From the NCBI GenBank assembly GCA_046299415.1, contig JBKBII010000003.1:62001-126000 (forward strand): a stretch of DNA of 64,000 nucleotides. Direction: 5' to 3'. The position numbers and the translations under genes are program-made. Positions 36,534-46,410 of this stretch are shown in pieces. Source of the stretch: JBKBII01 sp046299415. Lineage in GTDB: Bacteria > Pseudomonadota > Gammaproteobacteria > Ectothiorhodospirales > Ectothiorhodospiraceae. The stretch's first letter is position 1. Each line of letters begins with the position of its first letter. The notes beneath the pieces were generated by a model that worked only from the letters and a program-made list of their open reading frames with translations, had not been told where the DNA came from and ran no database searches.

Positions 36534-37844
36534 TCAGCCGCGGATATGGCCGTCACCGAACACGACGTATTTAAGCGTCGTCAACCCTTCCAATCCCACG
36601 GGCCCACGAGCATGCAGCTTGTCGGTCGAAATCCCGATCTCCGCGCCCAGACCGTACTCAAAGCCATCGGCGAACCGGGTCGACGCATTCACCATCACCG
36701 AGCTTGAGTCGACTGCTCGCAAAAAACGTCGCGCGGTTGTCCAGTTTTCGGTCACGATCGCGTCGGTGTGCTGAGAGCCGTAGCGTGCGATGTGCGCGAC
36801 CGCCGCATCGAAATCATCGACGACTCGAATCGCCAGTACAGGCGCCAGATACTCGGCGGCCCAATCCTCCTCGGTGGCTCGCGTCACAGCGACGCCCGGC
36901 AACGCCGCCCGCGTCCGCTCGCAGCCACGCAACTCGACACCTGCAGCGACCAATTGCGTAGCGAGCGGCGGCAACAAATCACTGGCGACAGACTGATGCA
37001 CGAGCAATGTCTCCATCGTGTTGCAGGTGCCGTAACGCTGGGTCTTCGCATTTACCGCAACCCGCAACGCCTTTTCGCGATCGGCATCGGCGTCGAGATA
37101 GACATGGCAAACCCCGTCGAGATGCTTGATCACCGGAATCGTCGCCTCACGAGTCACGCGCTCGATCAGTCCCTTGCCACCACGAGGGACAATGACATCA
37201 ACGAAGCGATCCATCGTCAGCAGTTCTCCGACGGCCGCACGATCGGGTGTTGCGACGATCTGTACCGCCGTCGACGGCAAACCGACCTCTTCGAGCGCTG
37301 ACGCAATCAACTCGGCCAACGCCTGGTTCGAATGGAACGCCTCCGACCCGCCGCGCAGGATGGCGGCATTGCCTGACTTCAAGCATAAAATGGCAGCCTC
37401 GATCGTCACGTTGGGCCGCGACTCGTAGATGATCCCGATTACCCCCAGCGGCACCCGCATCCGACCGACCTGAATACCACTCGGGCGATAGGCCAACCCG
37501 TTGATCTCACCGATCGGGTCGGACAACGCAGCAACCTGCTCGCAGCCTTCGGCCATGGCCTCGATCCGGGCCGGGGTCAAAGTCAAACGATCAAGCAGAG
37601 CGTCAGTCAAGCCTCGCTCGCGCCCGGCCTCTAAATCGCGCCCGTTCGCCTCGACCAACGACTCGGCCGCCGCACGGATTCGTCTGGCCAACGCCAATAA
37701 CGCCCGATCCTTATTGCCAGTCGTCGCCTCGGATAAGACGCGCGATGCCGCACGGGCTCGCTCACCGAGCGTAAGCATGTACGCAGCGATATCAGCCGCC
37801 GCAGGCGACTCGGGCACAGCATTTTCGACAGCGGTCATAGCCAT
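36534..37844 (-). CDS. proA: Gamma-glutamyl phosphate reductase
   Basis: NADPH-dependent reduction of glutamate-5-phosphate to glutamate semialdehyde in proline synthesis. Signatures: GVIGIIYESRPNVTIEAAILCLKSGNAAILRGGSEA in the cofactor domain, DVIVPRGGKGLIERV, IPVIKHLDGVCHVYLDADAD, and the catalytic Cys in QRYGTCNTMETLLVH. The C-terminal VMVNASTRFADGFEYGLGAEIGISTDKLHARGPVGLEGLT is almost invariant. ATG 37844 was chosen; a TTG at 37859 and an ATG at 37838 are alternatives. proB is not in the window, and proC lies 35 kb away. Confidence 0.97.
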   Translation of the reverse strand: MAMTAVENAVPESPAAADIAAYMLTLGERARAASRVLSEATTGNKDRALLALARRIRAAAESLVEANGRDLEAGRERGLTDALLDRLTLTPARIEAMAEGCEQVAALSDPIGEINGLAYRPSGIQVGRMRVPLGVIGIIYESRPNVTIEAAILCLKSGNAAILRGGSEAFHSNQALAELIASALEEVGLPSTAVQIVATPDRAAVGELLTMDRFVDVIVPRGGKGLIERVTREATIPVIKHLDGVCHVYLDADADREKALRVAVNAKTQRYGTCNTMETLLVHQSVASDLLPPLATQLVAAGVELRGCERTRAALPGVAVTRATEEDWAAEYLAPVLAIRVVDDFDAAVAHIARYGSQHTDAIVTENWTTARRFLRAVDSSSVMVNASTRFADGFEYGLGAEIGISTDKLHARGPVGLEGLTTLKYVVFGDGHIRG

Positions 37845-37980
37845 TGGGTGCTCATGCAAAAGTTAGTCCGGGCTTTCATTAACTCAAAAGTGAAGATCAC
37901 ACACAAAATGAAACTTCGGCCGCAGGCAACGCATCGCTCAAATTCAGAGCCACGCATCGCCGCGCGCCGACACGCAGGGG

Positions 37981-39090
37981 TCATCGGCGGGCACCGCTCA
38001 AGCGCTGCCCAAGGTGCGACTGCCACAACCGATCCTTGCGGAAAAACGTCGGCAGGCGCAAAACGCGCCCGCCCGCAGAAGCCGCGGCAATCTCGCCGAT
38101 CAGCATTCGATCGACTCCCGCCACATCACCGAACACGCGTCCCTTGCTGCGCCGATCGACATCGGCCAACGCACTCAGTAGCAAATCGACCCGACGTGCC
38201 GACACGCGCCGTGCCGCAGCGCTGAGTGCCTGGGCCGATATGCCCGGCAAAAACGCGCGCTCGCCACCCATCGCTGCGCGCAAAGCATGCAAATCTCGCG
38301 ACAATAGCCACACCAGCAACGTCATCGGCGTGCCATCCTCAAGCAACCGCTCGACCAGACCCGCGGCCCTCACCGCATCACCCGCGACGACAGCGCCCTC
38401 AAGATCGAAGAGCGCAAAACGCGCACCGTCGTTCAACTCAGCAACGACCGCTGCCAGATCAACCCGCTTCGTCCCGCGCAATTGCCAGCGCGCCACGGCC
38501 TGTGCGCCAGCCGGCAAGTTGCCCTCCAACCAGGTTGCAGCGAGCACTGCCGCCTCAGGTTCTAGCTCAATCCCGGCCCGCTGCGCCCGGCTGCGCAACC
38601 AATCCGGCAGCGCCTCGCGCGCCACAGGCCGACAATGCAACACCGTTGCAACTCGCTCCAGCGCCTTGAACCACGCCGAACGACGCATATCGCCATCAGG
38701 GCGCGGCAGCCGCACCAGCAAAACCAAGTCACCCTGCGCAGACTCGACACGAACCAAAGCCTCCTGCAGCGCCTTTCCTCCCGCGGCCCCTGGTTTACCG
38801 GTGGTCAGATCCAAATCGATCAAGACCGCACCACCGAAAAGAGAGCGATCGACACAAGCCGACGCCAGCCGACTCCAGTCAAACCCACTATCGACCGTCA
38901 AGGCAGTGCGATCGAAGCCCCGCGCCCGAGCGATACGCACCAGCGCGTCGGCCGCCTCGGTCGCGCACAACGCTTCCTCGCCAAGAATCACGAGTGCCGG
39001 CGGCCACGGCTCGCCTTGCTCCAACGCCACCACCCATTCCGCCGGATGGCGCGCACGCCGCCCCGTCGACCCAGCGGCACGCCCGGTCAT
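37981..39090 (-). CDS. holA: DNA polymerase III, delta subunit
   Basis: Clamp-loader wrench subunit that opens the beta clamp. Visible parts are the AAA+-like N-domain without a functional P-loop (VILGEEALCATEAADALVRIARARG), LFGGAVLIDLDLTTGKPG, LVLLVRLPRPDGDMRRSAWFKALE, and the collar-domain segment NDGARFALFDLEGAVVAGDAVRAAGLVERLLEDGTPMTLLVWLLSRDLHAL. The C-terminus RVDLLLSALADVDRRSKGRV matches the family. ATG 39090 gives 369 residues; upstream residues are Arg-rich and probably not translated. It lies downstream of lptE, the usual order, but 347 bases separate them. Confidence 0.92.
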   Translation of the reverse strand: MTGRAAGSTGRRARHPAEWVVALEQGEPWPPALVILGEEALCATEAADALVRIARARGFDRTALTVDSGFDWSRLASACVDRSLFGGAVLIDLDLTTGKPGAAGGKALQEALVRVESAQGDLVLLVRLPRPDGDMRRSAWFKALERVATVLHCRPVAREALPDWLRSRAQRAGIELEPEAAVLAATWLEGNLPAGAQAVARWQLRGTKRVDLAAVVAELNDGARFALFDLEGAVVAGDAVRAAGLVERLLEDGTPMTLLVWLLSRDLHALRAAMGGERAFLPGISAQALSAAARRVSARRVDLLLSALADVDRRSKGRVFGDVAGVDRMLIGEIAAASAGGRVLRLPTFFRKDRLWQSHLGQRLSGARR

Positions 39091-39437
39091 GCAACCCCTC
39101 CAGCGACGCACTCGACTCCATCGGCGCCTCGACACTCGTCCTCAAGGACAAGCTGAACGAATCGCGGCACGCGCGCACCGCGGGATCGCGCGGCGCCAGT
39201 GCCCCCGGCCAACGACGGGTTGCGTCCTGATTGCAGCGTTCCGAGCGCCTCGCGCTGCGGACCACACGCGCCTGTCGTCAGCGTCTCCCTCATGATTTTC
39301 AATGCCATCCTCCGCCTTGATCCGCCGAGCAAGCACCCGAGTCGACAGCCGAGCCTACCGAGTGGCCCCACGATCGAGCTGTACAGCCCTCGCGAGGCGG
39401 CCCGCAAACGACTGCGCCAACGCCCGCGACATCGGCG
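39091..39437. other. Intergenic spacer lptE-holA, no gene seen
   Basis: About 350 bases in a pair that is normally almost adjacent. No recognisable gene. Confidence 0.5.
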
Positions 39438-40124
39438 TCAAACGCGCTTACGCGCATCGCCCAATTCCAGCGTCAGCCGCCGCACCAGAGCATTAGCGAG
39501 ATCCTGTTCGATTGCGCGCTGCAAACGCAAATCGCGCTCGTCCTGAGCCAGAATCAGATCAGAAGCAAAGCTGTATCGCCGGCGTGCCCGAACGGGGCCC
39601 AGCTCGATCGGGTCACGCCCCGGCATCCGGGCTTCAGCGGACGTCACATCGCTCTCATTCCACGGCATCAAGCGGGCCTCGGCGCGACCACTCCATTCGA
39701 TCTCACTGATTCGTGAACCCGCCGCGACACGCAATTCGCGACGTTCGAACGCAACCGGCCGAGTCTGCAGCTCGAGCATCACGTCCGCCGCAGTCGCATC
39801 AGTCCGGGCAAAGACAACGCCAACCCCCACCGCCGCCAATGCTCGACTCAGCGCCTGAGTAAAGGTCTCGTCACGCGACACACCGCGTAACCAGACCATC
39901 ACTTTCGACTCCCCCTCGGCCTGTGCCGATTCGCCATTGATCGCAGGCACCGACAGCGAATCACGCGGTCGAAATCCACATGCCGTCAAGCCCGCCCCAA
40001 AACTCAAGCTCGCCGCCACTCGCCATGCGCCTTTCAGCCACTGACGGCGCGATGAGGGATCGATCGCCACCACTCGACCCGCCGCCGCGCGGCTGCCGAC
40101 AAACCACTTGCGACGGTCGATCAC
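39438..40124 (-). CDS. lptE: LPS-assembly lipoprotein LptE
   Basis: Outer-membrane lipoprotein that plugs the LptD barrel for lipopolysaccharide insertion. The lipobox is LTAC|GF near residue 52, followed by FRPRDSLSVPA; CGFxxR is typical of LptE. The rest is a beta/alpha sandwich with VMVWLRGVSRDETFTQALSRALA and FASDLILAQDERDLRLQRAIEQDLANALVRRL, matching the C-terminal half of the family. The signal is unusual: 50 residues long with SRRQWLKG before the hydrophobic part, resembling a twin-arginine motif. The start is a GTG overlapping the leuS stop by four bases (GTGA); leuS-lptE-holA is the standard order. Confidence 0.88.
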   Translation of the reverse strand: MIDRRKWFVGSRAAAGRVVAIDPSSRRQWLKGAWRVAASLSFGAGLTACGFRPRDSLSVPAINGESAQAEGESKVMVWLRGVSRDETFTQALSRALAAVGVGVVFARTDATAADVMLELQTRPVAFERRELRVAAGSRISEIEWSGRAEARLMPWNESDVTSAEARMPGRDPIELGPVRARRRYSFASDLILAQDERDLRLQRAIEQDLANALVRRLTLELGDARKRV

Positions 40125-42790
40125 GACGCCTCCGCCACGGCTCGGTCATCCGTTGACCCAGACACCGGCTTGACCACCAGATTCACGAGGCGACCAGGCA
40201 CCACGATGCGTTTGACGATCTGCATATCGACCAGATGCCGAGCGACGGCCGGATCCGCTTCCGCAGCAGCGAGAATCTCGGCCTGATCAGCACCTGAAGC
40301 CACCTCGATCTCACCTCGACGCTTGCCGTTGATTTGAACGGCAAGCGTGACTGAATCGACCACCAGCGCCGCCTCGTCGACCTCGGGCCAACGACTCTCT
40401 GCGACGAGCCCCGGCTGGCCTAACGTCTCCCACAAGGCCTGCGTCACAAATGGCACGACCGGCGACAGCATTTGAACCACGCCGATCAGTGCCTCGCGCC
40501 GCACGGCGCGCACCGCCGGCGAAGCGGCCCGCACGTCGACTCGAGCGATTTCATTGACCAACTCCATATTCGCCGCAATCGCCGTATTGAAGGCATGGCG
40601 CCGCGCAAAATCGTCGCCCACCTTGGCAATCGTCTCGTGGAGCTTACGGCGCAACGCCCGAGTCGCCTGTTCATCGTCATCGACGGCCTCGCCCGCGTCA
40701 CCACGGGGATCACCGGACCCAACGTCTTCGTGCACCAAACGCCATAGACGCTTGATAAAGCGGTGTGCACCTTCAACGGCGGAATCCGACCACTCGAGTG
40801 TCTGCTCAGGCGGCGCAGCAAACAGCGTAAACAGACGCGCCGTGTCGGCTCCATATTGAGCCATCAGTGTCCCGGGATCGATGCCGTTGTTTTTCGATTT
40901 CGACATTTTCTCGAGGCCCGCCGAATGCAACCGCTCGCCGCTATCGACGTGCACAAAAACCCGCTCGCCTGCATCCGTCACACGCTCAACCACGGCGGTC
41001 GGCGCGATCCAGTCACGGCCACCATCGTCTCTCTCGCGATAAAAGCACGGCGCAATCACCATGCCTTGAGTCAACAGCCGGTTAAACGGCTCATCGCCCG
41101 AAACCAACCCCTCATCGCGCATCAAGCGGTGGAAAAATCTTGCATACAGCAGATGCAAGACGGCGTGCTCGACACCCCCGACGTACTGATCGACCGGCAA
41201 CCAATGCCTGGCCCGTGCATCGAGCATCGCATCGTGACAATCAAAACTCGCAAAGCGCGCGTAGTACCACGACGACTCAAAGAACGTATCGAACGTATCG
41301 GTCTCGCGTTGCGCCGCACGACCACACTGCGGGCACGCAACCTGCAGAAAATCAGCCCGTCGCAACAACGGATTGCCTGCGCCATCCGGCACCACATCCT
41401 CGGGCAAAACCACCGGCAACTGATCCTCGGGCACGGGCACCACGCCGCAATGATCGCAATGCACCACCGGAATCGGACACCCCCAGTACCGCTGGCGAGA
41501 AATGCCCCAATCACGCAAGCGAAACTGCACGCGCGCTTCACCCAGCCCTTTCGCCGTCAGATCGGCCGTGATCTGCTGCACCGCGCTGGCAAAATCCAGC
41601 CCCGCATAAACGCTGCCCTCGACGACACCGGCATGATTTTTATCGGCATACGCGTCTTGCCACGCGTCATCGCTGAAGACCTGGTCACCGCGTAGCTTCA
41701 CAGCTTGCCGAATCGGCAGGCTGTGCGCCTTGGCAAACGCGAAATCGCGTTCGTCGTGGGCCGGTACGGCCATCACCGCACCATCGCCGTAACCCATCAA
41801 CACATAGTTCGCCACCCAAATCGGCAGTCGCTCACCCGTCAAGGGATGACGAACGAAGCGCCTGAGCGGCAAGCCTTTTTTCTCTTGTGTCGCAAGCTCG
41901 GCCTCCGATACTCCGCCCTGACGGCAAGACTCAACGAATGCCGCGATCGTGGAATCGTTTGCCGCCGCGTTCAGCGCCAGCGGATGCTCGGCCGCGACAG
42001 CCACATAGCTCGCTCCCATCAGCGTGTCGGGGCGAGTCGTAAAAACCCACAGTGCGTCCGGCTCTCCGGCGACGGCGTCCTCGACGGGAAAACCGATCCG
42101 TGCGCCTTCCGAACGACCGATCCAGTTGCGCTGCATTGTGCGCACCTGATCAGGCCACTCGTCGAGCTCATCGAGACCCTTGAGCAGCTCATCGGCGTAC
42201 GCAGTGATGCGCAAAAACCACTGCGGCATCTCCCGCTTCTCGACAATCGCCCCCGACCGCCAACCGCGACCGTCGATCACCTGCTCATTGGCCAGAACCG
42301 TCTGATCGACAGGATCCCAATTCACGATTGCGCTACGGCGCTCGACCAAACCTTTCTTCAAGAGGCGCAAAAACAGCCATTGCTCCCAGCGGTAATACTT
42401 CGGATCACAGGTTGCAAATTCGCGCGACCAGTCATAAGCGAAGCCGAGACGTTGTAGCTGACCCCGCATCTGGTCGATGTTGCGACGCGTCCATTCCGCC
42501 GGCGGCACCCCGCGCGAAATCGCAGCATTTTCCGCTGGCAAACCGAACGCATCCCACCCCATGGGTTGCAAAACGTTGCGCCCCTGCATCCGCTGAAATC
42601 GCGCAATCGCATCCGCGATCGTGTAATTGCGCACGTGCCCCATGTGTAGATTGCCGGACGGATAAGGAAACATCGCCAGGCAGTAGAACGGATCGCCGGC
42701 CCCGTCCTCTCGAGCCTCGCCGAAAGACTCGGCCACCCAACGATCCAACACCGCCCGCTCCACTCGCTCGGCGTGATAGGTTTCAACCAT
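40121..42790 (-). CDS. leuS: Leucyl-tRNA synthetase
   Basis: Class Ia synthetase charging tRNA-Leu. The HIGH-type motif is HMGH at residues 49-52 in FPYPSGNLHMGHVRNYTIADA. The KMSKS motif is in GLEKMSKSKNNGIDP near residue 630. The CP1 editing domain is present (FTTRPDTLMGASYVAVA, AVMAVPAHDERDFAFA), as are the zinc-region-like YWGCPIPVVHCDHCG and the C-terminal VQINGKRRGEIEV. Length 889 is normal. ATG 42790 (MVETYHAERVERAVLDRW) fits the family start better than a codon at 42802. Confidence 0.97.
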   Translation of the reverse strand: MVETYHAERVERAVLDRWVAESFGEAREDGAGDPFYCLAMFPYPSGNLHMGHVRNYTIADAIARFQRMQGRNVLQPMGWDAFGLPAENAAISRGVPPAEWTRRNIDQMRGQLQRLGFAYDWSREFATCDPKYYRWEQWLFLRLLKKGLVERRSAIVNWDPVDQTVLANEQVIDGRGWRSGAIVEKREMPQWFLRITAYADELLKGLDELDEWPDQVRTMQRNWIGRSEGARIGFPVEDAVAGEPDALWVFTTRPDTLMGASYVAVAAEHPLALNAAANDSTIAAFVESCRQGGVSEAELATQEKKGLPLRRFVRHPLTGERLPIWVANYVLMGYGDGAVMAVPAHDERDFAFAKAHSLPIRQAVKLRGDQVFSDDAWQDAYADKNHAGVVEGSVYAGLDFASAVQQITADLTAKGLGEARVQFRLRDWGISRQRYWGCPIPVVHCDHCGVVPVPEDQLPVVLPEDVVPDGAGNPLLRRADFLQVACPQCGRAAQRETDTFDTFFESSWYYARFASFDCHDAMLDARARHWLPVDQYVGGVEHAVLHLLYARFFHRLMRDEGLVSGDEPFNRLLTQGMVIAPCFYRERDDGGRDWIAPTAVVERVTDAGERVFVHVDSGERLHSAGLEKMSKSKNNGIDPGTLMAQYGADTARLFTLFAAPPEQTLEWSDSAVEGAHRFIKRLWRLVHEDVGSGDPRGDAGEAVDDDEQATRALRRKLHETIAKVGDDFARRHAFNTAIAANMELVNEIARVDVRAASPAVRAVRREALIGVVQMLSPVVPFVTQALWETLGQPGLVAESRWPEVDEAALVVDSVTLAVQINGKRRGEIEVASGADQAEILAAAEADPAVARHLVDMQIVKRIVVPGRLVNLVVKPVSGSTDDRAVAEAS

Positions 42791-43675
42791 GATCCTTCCC
42801 ACATGTCATAAGGACGTATTCATCCAAAAAAACTCGGCCATCTGCTGCAAACGCCACACACCGGCGGTCGGAGCACGCCCGCGACCACCCGAGATGACAT
42901 GGCTCAGCGCCCGCTCAAACAAAACCGCAATGGCACCGTCGTGCAGATCCTTGGCCGAACAGCGTCGCTTTCAAACCTGCGCACTCGGTGCCCGATGCAG
43001 ACCCAAACCGACGCACTCCGCGCAAAAACCCCGTATCACCACCAACTCCAGCCGCGCCCGGCCCACGCCATACCGAGAGGATAACAAGCGCACAAGCGCC
43101 TGAAACGGACCGGCCGACGTCTCCACCGCCCCCGTTAGCGATTCACCGCAGGCGACGGTCGAAATTCTCGGCTTGAATCCGCCCAAACTCACCACCTACC
43201 TAAGTCCCGACACCACTTGCATTTCGCTCACGGCGACGCCTGTCATCGCCACCTGACTCAAGCCCCGAGCCGGTCTGCCACTTTAGAAGTACTGGATACA
43301 CGGCCGAGCAAGTTCGTCACCGCGCTCCGAGCGCCTTGCACTGCATCCCGCTGTCGATCACTTTCAAGGTTCGCGTAAAACCGCTCCGCCGGACGAATCG
43401 TTTCTCGACCCAGCCGCTGGCCCGCACCGCCCAGCTCCGAAAGTCTATTCGGTCCGAAATCGATCTCAACACCGCCTCGCTCCATCTGGACGCGCTGCGA
43501 AATTCTGGACAATCTCGCTTCTCTCCGCGCGCTCTACCCACCAAGCGCTTTGCTCACCGGATTCACGCCTACCAGAATCCCGCCACGAGGAGCGCGGCCC
43601 GCAACGCAATCGCCCGCTGAACAAATCTTCCCTCCGCAGGCCCATCCTGCGCAGCGCATTCAAAAGGAGTCATCG
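42791..43675. other. Divergent 885-base region leuS / ybeL-like gene
   Basis: No protein family could be recognised. The longest open frames (minus 43258-43512 and 42971-43195) encode 74-84 residues without a clear family, ribosome binding site or codon pattern. The AAGGAG ribosome binding site of the next gene is at 43664-43669. Promoters for both flanking genes should lie here. Confidence 0.5.
43664..43669 (+). promoter_or_regulatory. Ribosome binding site AAGGAG of the ybeL-like gene
   Basis: AAGGAG six bases before ATG 43676. It decides this start over an in-frame codon 126 bases upstream. Confidence 0.8.
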
Positions 43676-44146
43676 ATGTCGCAAACGGCTGAAACGCTCT
43701 ATCACAAAATCCTCATCTTAATGACACGCGATCTCGACGAAGCAGACCCGCCATCAACGCACAGCGCCATTGAACTCGAAGCCCGACTCGCCGAAGCGCG
43801 AAAACAGCTGATTGCCCAAGGAGCCAAAGCCGACGATGTCGACGACGCGGTCGCACTGGTTCGGGACGATCTCCATCGTTTAGGCCTTGATCTCGAGCAT
43901 CGCGGCCTCGATCTCGGCGACTGGCTCGCCCTCGACATTGATCTGCTTCGCGACGCGTTGCTCGATATCCTGCGCCAGGCAGCCGACCCGACGCGCCTTG
44001 GTTGGCAACGTCTCGCCCTCGAACTGGCTGCCGCACGGCGCGCCAACACAACACACCCGACAGACGATCGTCACGACGGAGAGCATGACGCGTCATCGGC
44101 CCCGGTCGCGCGCCCAAACAAGACCCCGAGCGGGCGTCACCACTGA
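43676..44146 (+). CDS. YbeL-like alpha-helical protein lacking the zinc ribbon
   Basis: A 156-residue protein. Residues 1-115 match the helical N-terminal half of E. coli YbeL (DUF1451): LYHKILILMTRDLDEA, AIELEARLAEARKQLIAQGAKADDVDDAVALVRDDLHRLGLDLEH, a DIDLLRDALLDIL segment, and the final DPTRLGWQRLALELAA, which parallels DKTQLEWREVFQDL. E. coli YbeL continues into a zinc ribbon with CxxC pairs. Here no cysteine is present at all and the protein ends in about 40 low-complexity residues. Position supports the call: in E. coli ybeL also neighbours leuS. Function is unknown. It could be a naturally ribbon-less variant or a 3'-eroded gene. Confidence 0.7.
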   Translation: MSQTAETLYHKILILMTRDLDEADPPSTHSAIELEARLAEARKQLIAQGAKADDVDDAVALVRDDLHRLGLDLEHRGLDLGDWLALDIDLLRDALLDILRQAADPTRLGWQRLALELAAARRANTTHPTDDRHDGEHDASSAPVARPNKTPSGRHH

Positions 44147-44630
44147 CAGCCTGACCTCCAGGCAGCGCGCCCTTGAAGCCACGAGCAGGCCTGCCGGGAC
44201 GGTATCAGCGGAGAATCAAAAAGCCGAGAACAACGCGCCCCAGACCACAGCACTCGAAACGAACGGCCTGCAATCAACTGCCTGTTCCAGCGATTCACGC
44301 TCGACGCAACACGATGGCACTTCCCCGCGCAGAGATCGAGGCGCTGAACATATTCAGCACCCCCGAGGGCGCTTCCTGGAGACGCGTCAACTCACGAACT
44401 CATGCCGGGATTGCACCCCGCCGCGAACCCCGAGCTCGAGTCGACGCAGCTCGCGGTCGCACGGGTCATAAAAGCCAGCGCCCAACCTCAGCCGCCAAAA
44501 TCGAATGCTGGCATCGACCAGGATATGACCCGAGCGGTCAGAGATATGCGGTCGGGACCAGGACACAAACATCACCGCCGAGCCACTCTCGCAACCGCGC
44601 CGCACAACCCCATTCGACCCGGGCATCCGG
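44147..44630. other. Convergent intergenic region ybeL-like / lnt, no gene seen
   Basis: 484 bases between 3' ends, in which the YbeL zinc ribbon might once have been encoded. I did not see CxxC-bearing YbeL-like residues in the three forward frames. No terminator was found. Confidence 0.45.
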
Positions 44631-46328
44631 TCAACGCGGTCGGGCCTCCCGACGCGCCCGCAAACCTAGCGTCACCAGCATCACCAACATCAAAATGGGC
44701 CAGGTCGTCGCGGCCAGCCAACGCGCAACGGATGCGCCGACCGCGAAGGCCAGAGTCGATCCCGCGATCGGCTGTAGCGTTCCGCTCAACGTCGCTGTCT
44801 CGAACAGACCCGTCTGCGACAGCACCCGCCCACGATGATCGATCAGCGCCGAAATTCCAGTATTGGTGGCTCGAATCATCGGCCGCCCCAACTCGATGGA
44901 CCGAATTCTGGCGATTGCCAAATGCTGTCGAGGTGCTGCCGAATCGCCAAACCACGCGTCATTCGATACGTTCAGCAGCATCGCCGCCGCCGGTAGCGGC
45001 GCACTCATCGCTTGAGAAAACGCCGACTCATAACAAATCGACAAACCCATCGGCGTGCCTGCGATTTCAAGCAAGCCATCGCCGCGCCCTGGGCTCAAAT
45101 CGGACATCGGGATCCCGAGCACACCGTCGAGCCAGCCCAATAGCGAACGCATCGGCATGAACTCGCCAAACGGGACCAGATGCCGCTTGTCATACACGCC
45201 GCCACTGACGACATGACGGATCGAGTTATACATCCGGCCTTCAACAGGGTCGTAATCGAACACGCCGGTCGCAAGCTCCGAACCTGACTCCAGCCACGTC
45301 AACGCGACGGCCTCGAGTGGACCGAACACCTGAAAATAGAAATCGGGAATCGCTGTCTCCGGCCACACGATCACATCGACGCCCACCAGCGGCTCACTCA
45401 TCGCCACATAGGTTTCGAGTGCCCGCTCGACACCATCCTCACTCCACTTCTCGTCCTGCGGGATATTGCCCTGAACGATCCCGATCGAGACCGCATCCCC
45501 GTCGGGTCGCAGATCTCCCGTACCGTCAAACAGCAGAGCGCTCGCTACGACGACGACCGCCAACGCAGCCCCCGTCAGCCGCAGCCGCCAACGCCCGAGC
45601 GCAAGGAAGGCCACGGCCATCACCAACACCACGACGCCCCAGCCTGCTCCCATCTCACCGGCCAGCGACAACCACGGCTCGAGAGGCGAATCCAGCACGA
45701 CGTGCCCGGTCAACAGCCACGGAAACCCCGAAAACCAGTGCATCCTAGCCATTTCTGCCGCAAGCCAGGCACTTCCCAGTACCAGCAAACTCAAGCCCGG
45801 CGGCACACGTGGCCCCACCAACACCTGCATCACCGCTAACGAGGTCGCGGTCGCCAGTGCCACATACAACGCAAGACCCACCACCAACAAAATCGTCGCC
45901 AAACTCGCCACGACAAGTGGCGCCTCGCCGAAAATCAGCAGGCTGTGAAACACCCAATGCACGCCCGCCCCGAAGAGCCCCAAGCCGAACCCTAGCCCCG
46001 GCCAGAATCCGGCGCGAAACGTCCAGCGTGCACGCGCGCCGAGACTCGAGCGATCACCCGACGACGACTCGATCGGCGCTTCGTATCGTCCCTTCTGCAC
46101 CTCGCGCGCGAGCCAGACCCACCACAGCGCCAACGCCAACGGCAGCGCCCAAAACCACGACCACGGCGGGAAAGCGAACGCCCCCAACACGCCAAGACCG
46201 ACAGACACCAAGAGCCTCACCCCACGGCGCCTCGTAGCCCTGCCATGCGGAGCCCCGGGTACGGCGTCGAGGCCATGCCCACGATCGCTGGAATCCTGCT
46301 CAACGGATCGTTCATCACCTAAATTCAT
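44631..46328 (-). CDS. lnt: Apolipoprotein N-acyltransferase
   Basis: Inner-membrane enzyme that adds the third acyl chain to lipoproteins such as BamD and LptE, both encoded here. Several N-terminal transmembrane spans (about 35-235, including LGVLGAFAFPPWSWFWALPLALALWW) precede the periplasmic nitrilase-like domain. Its catalytic triad is visible: Glu in VIVWPETAIPDFYFQ, Lys in VYDKRHLVPFGEFMP, Cys in GLSICYESAFSQ. A final membrane helix (LPILML-type, about 545) anchors the C-terminus. Length 565 against about 510; the N-terminal 32 residues and a hydrophilic loop near 75-90 are extra. It follows corC, as in E. coli. Confidence 0.94.
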   Translation of the reverse strand: MNLGDERSVEQDSSDRGHGLDAVPGAPHGRATRRRGVRLLVSVGLGVLGAFAFPPWSWFWALPLALALWWVWLAREVQKGRYEAPIESSSGDRSSLGARARWTFRAGFWPGLGFGLGLFGAGVHWVFHSLLIFGEAPLVVASLATILLVVGLALYVALATATSLAVMQVLVGPRVPPGLSLLVLGSAWLAAEMARMHWFSGFPWLLTGHVVLDSPLEPWLSLAGEMGAGWGVVVLVMAVAFLALGRWRLRLTGAALAVVVVASALLFDGTGDLRPDGDAVSIGIVQGNIPQDEKWSEDGVERALETYVAMSEPLVGVDVIVWPETAIPDFYFQVFGPLEAVALTWLESGSELATGVFDYDPVEGRMYNSIRHVVSGGVYDKRHLVPFGEFMPMRSLLGWLDGVLGIPMSDLSPGRGDGLLEIAGTPMGLSICYESAFSQAMSAPLPAAAMLLNVSNDAWFGDSAAPRQHLAIARIRSIELGRPMIRATNTGISALIDHRGRVLSQTGLFETATLSGTLQPIAGSTLAFAVGASVARWLAATTWPILMLVMLVTLGLRARREARPR

Positions 46329-46410
46329 TCGCGACTCACTCGCGGACTCGATAGCAGGCCCACCGCAGCCATCTCACACGGATGTCGCCGCATCGCGGCC
46401 ACACTCGAGA

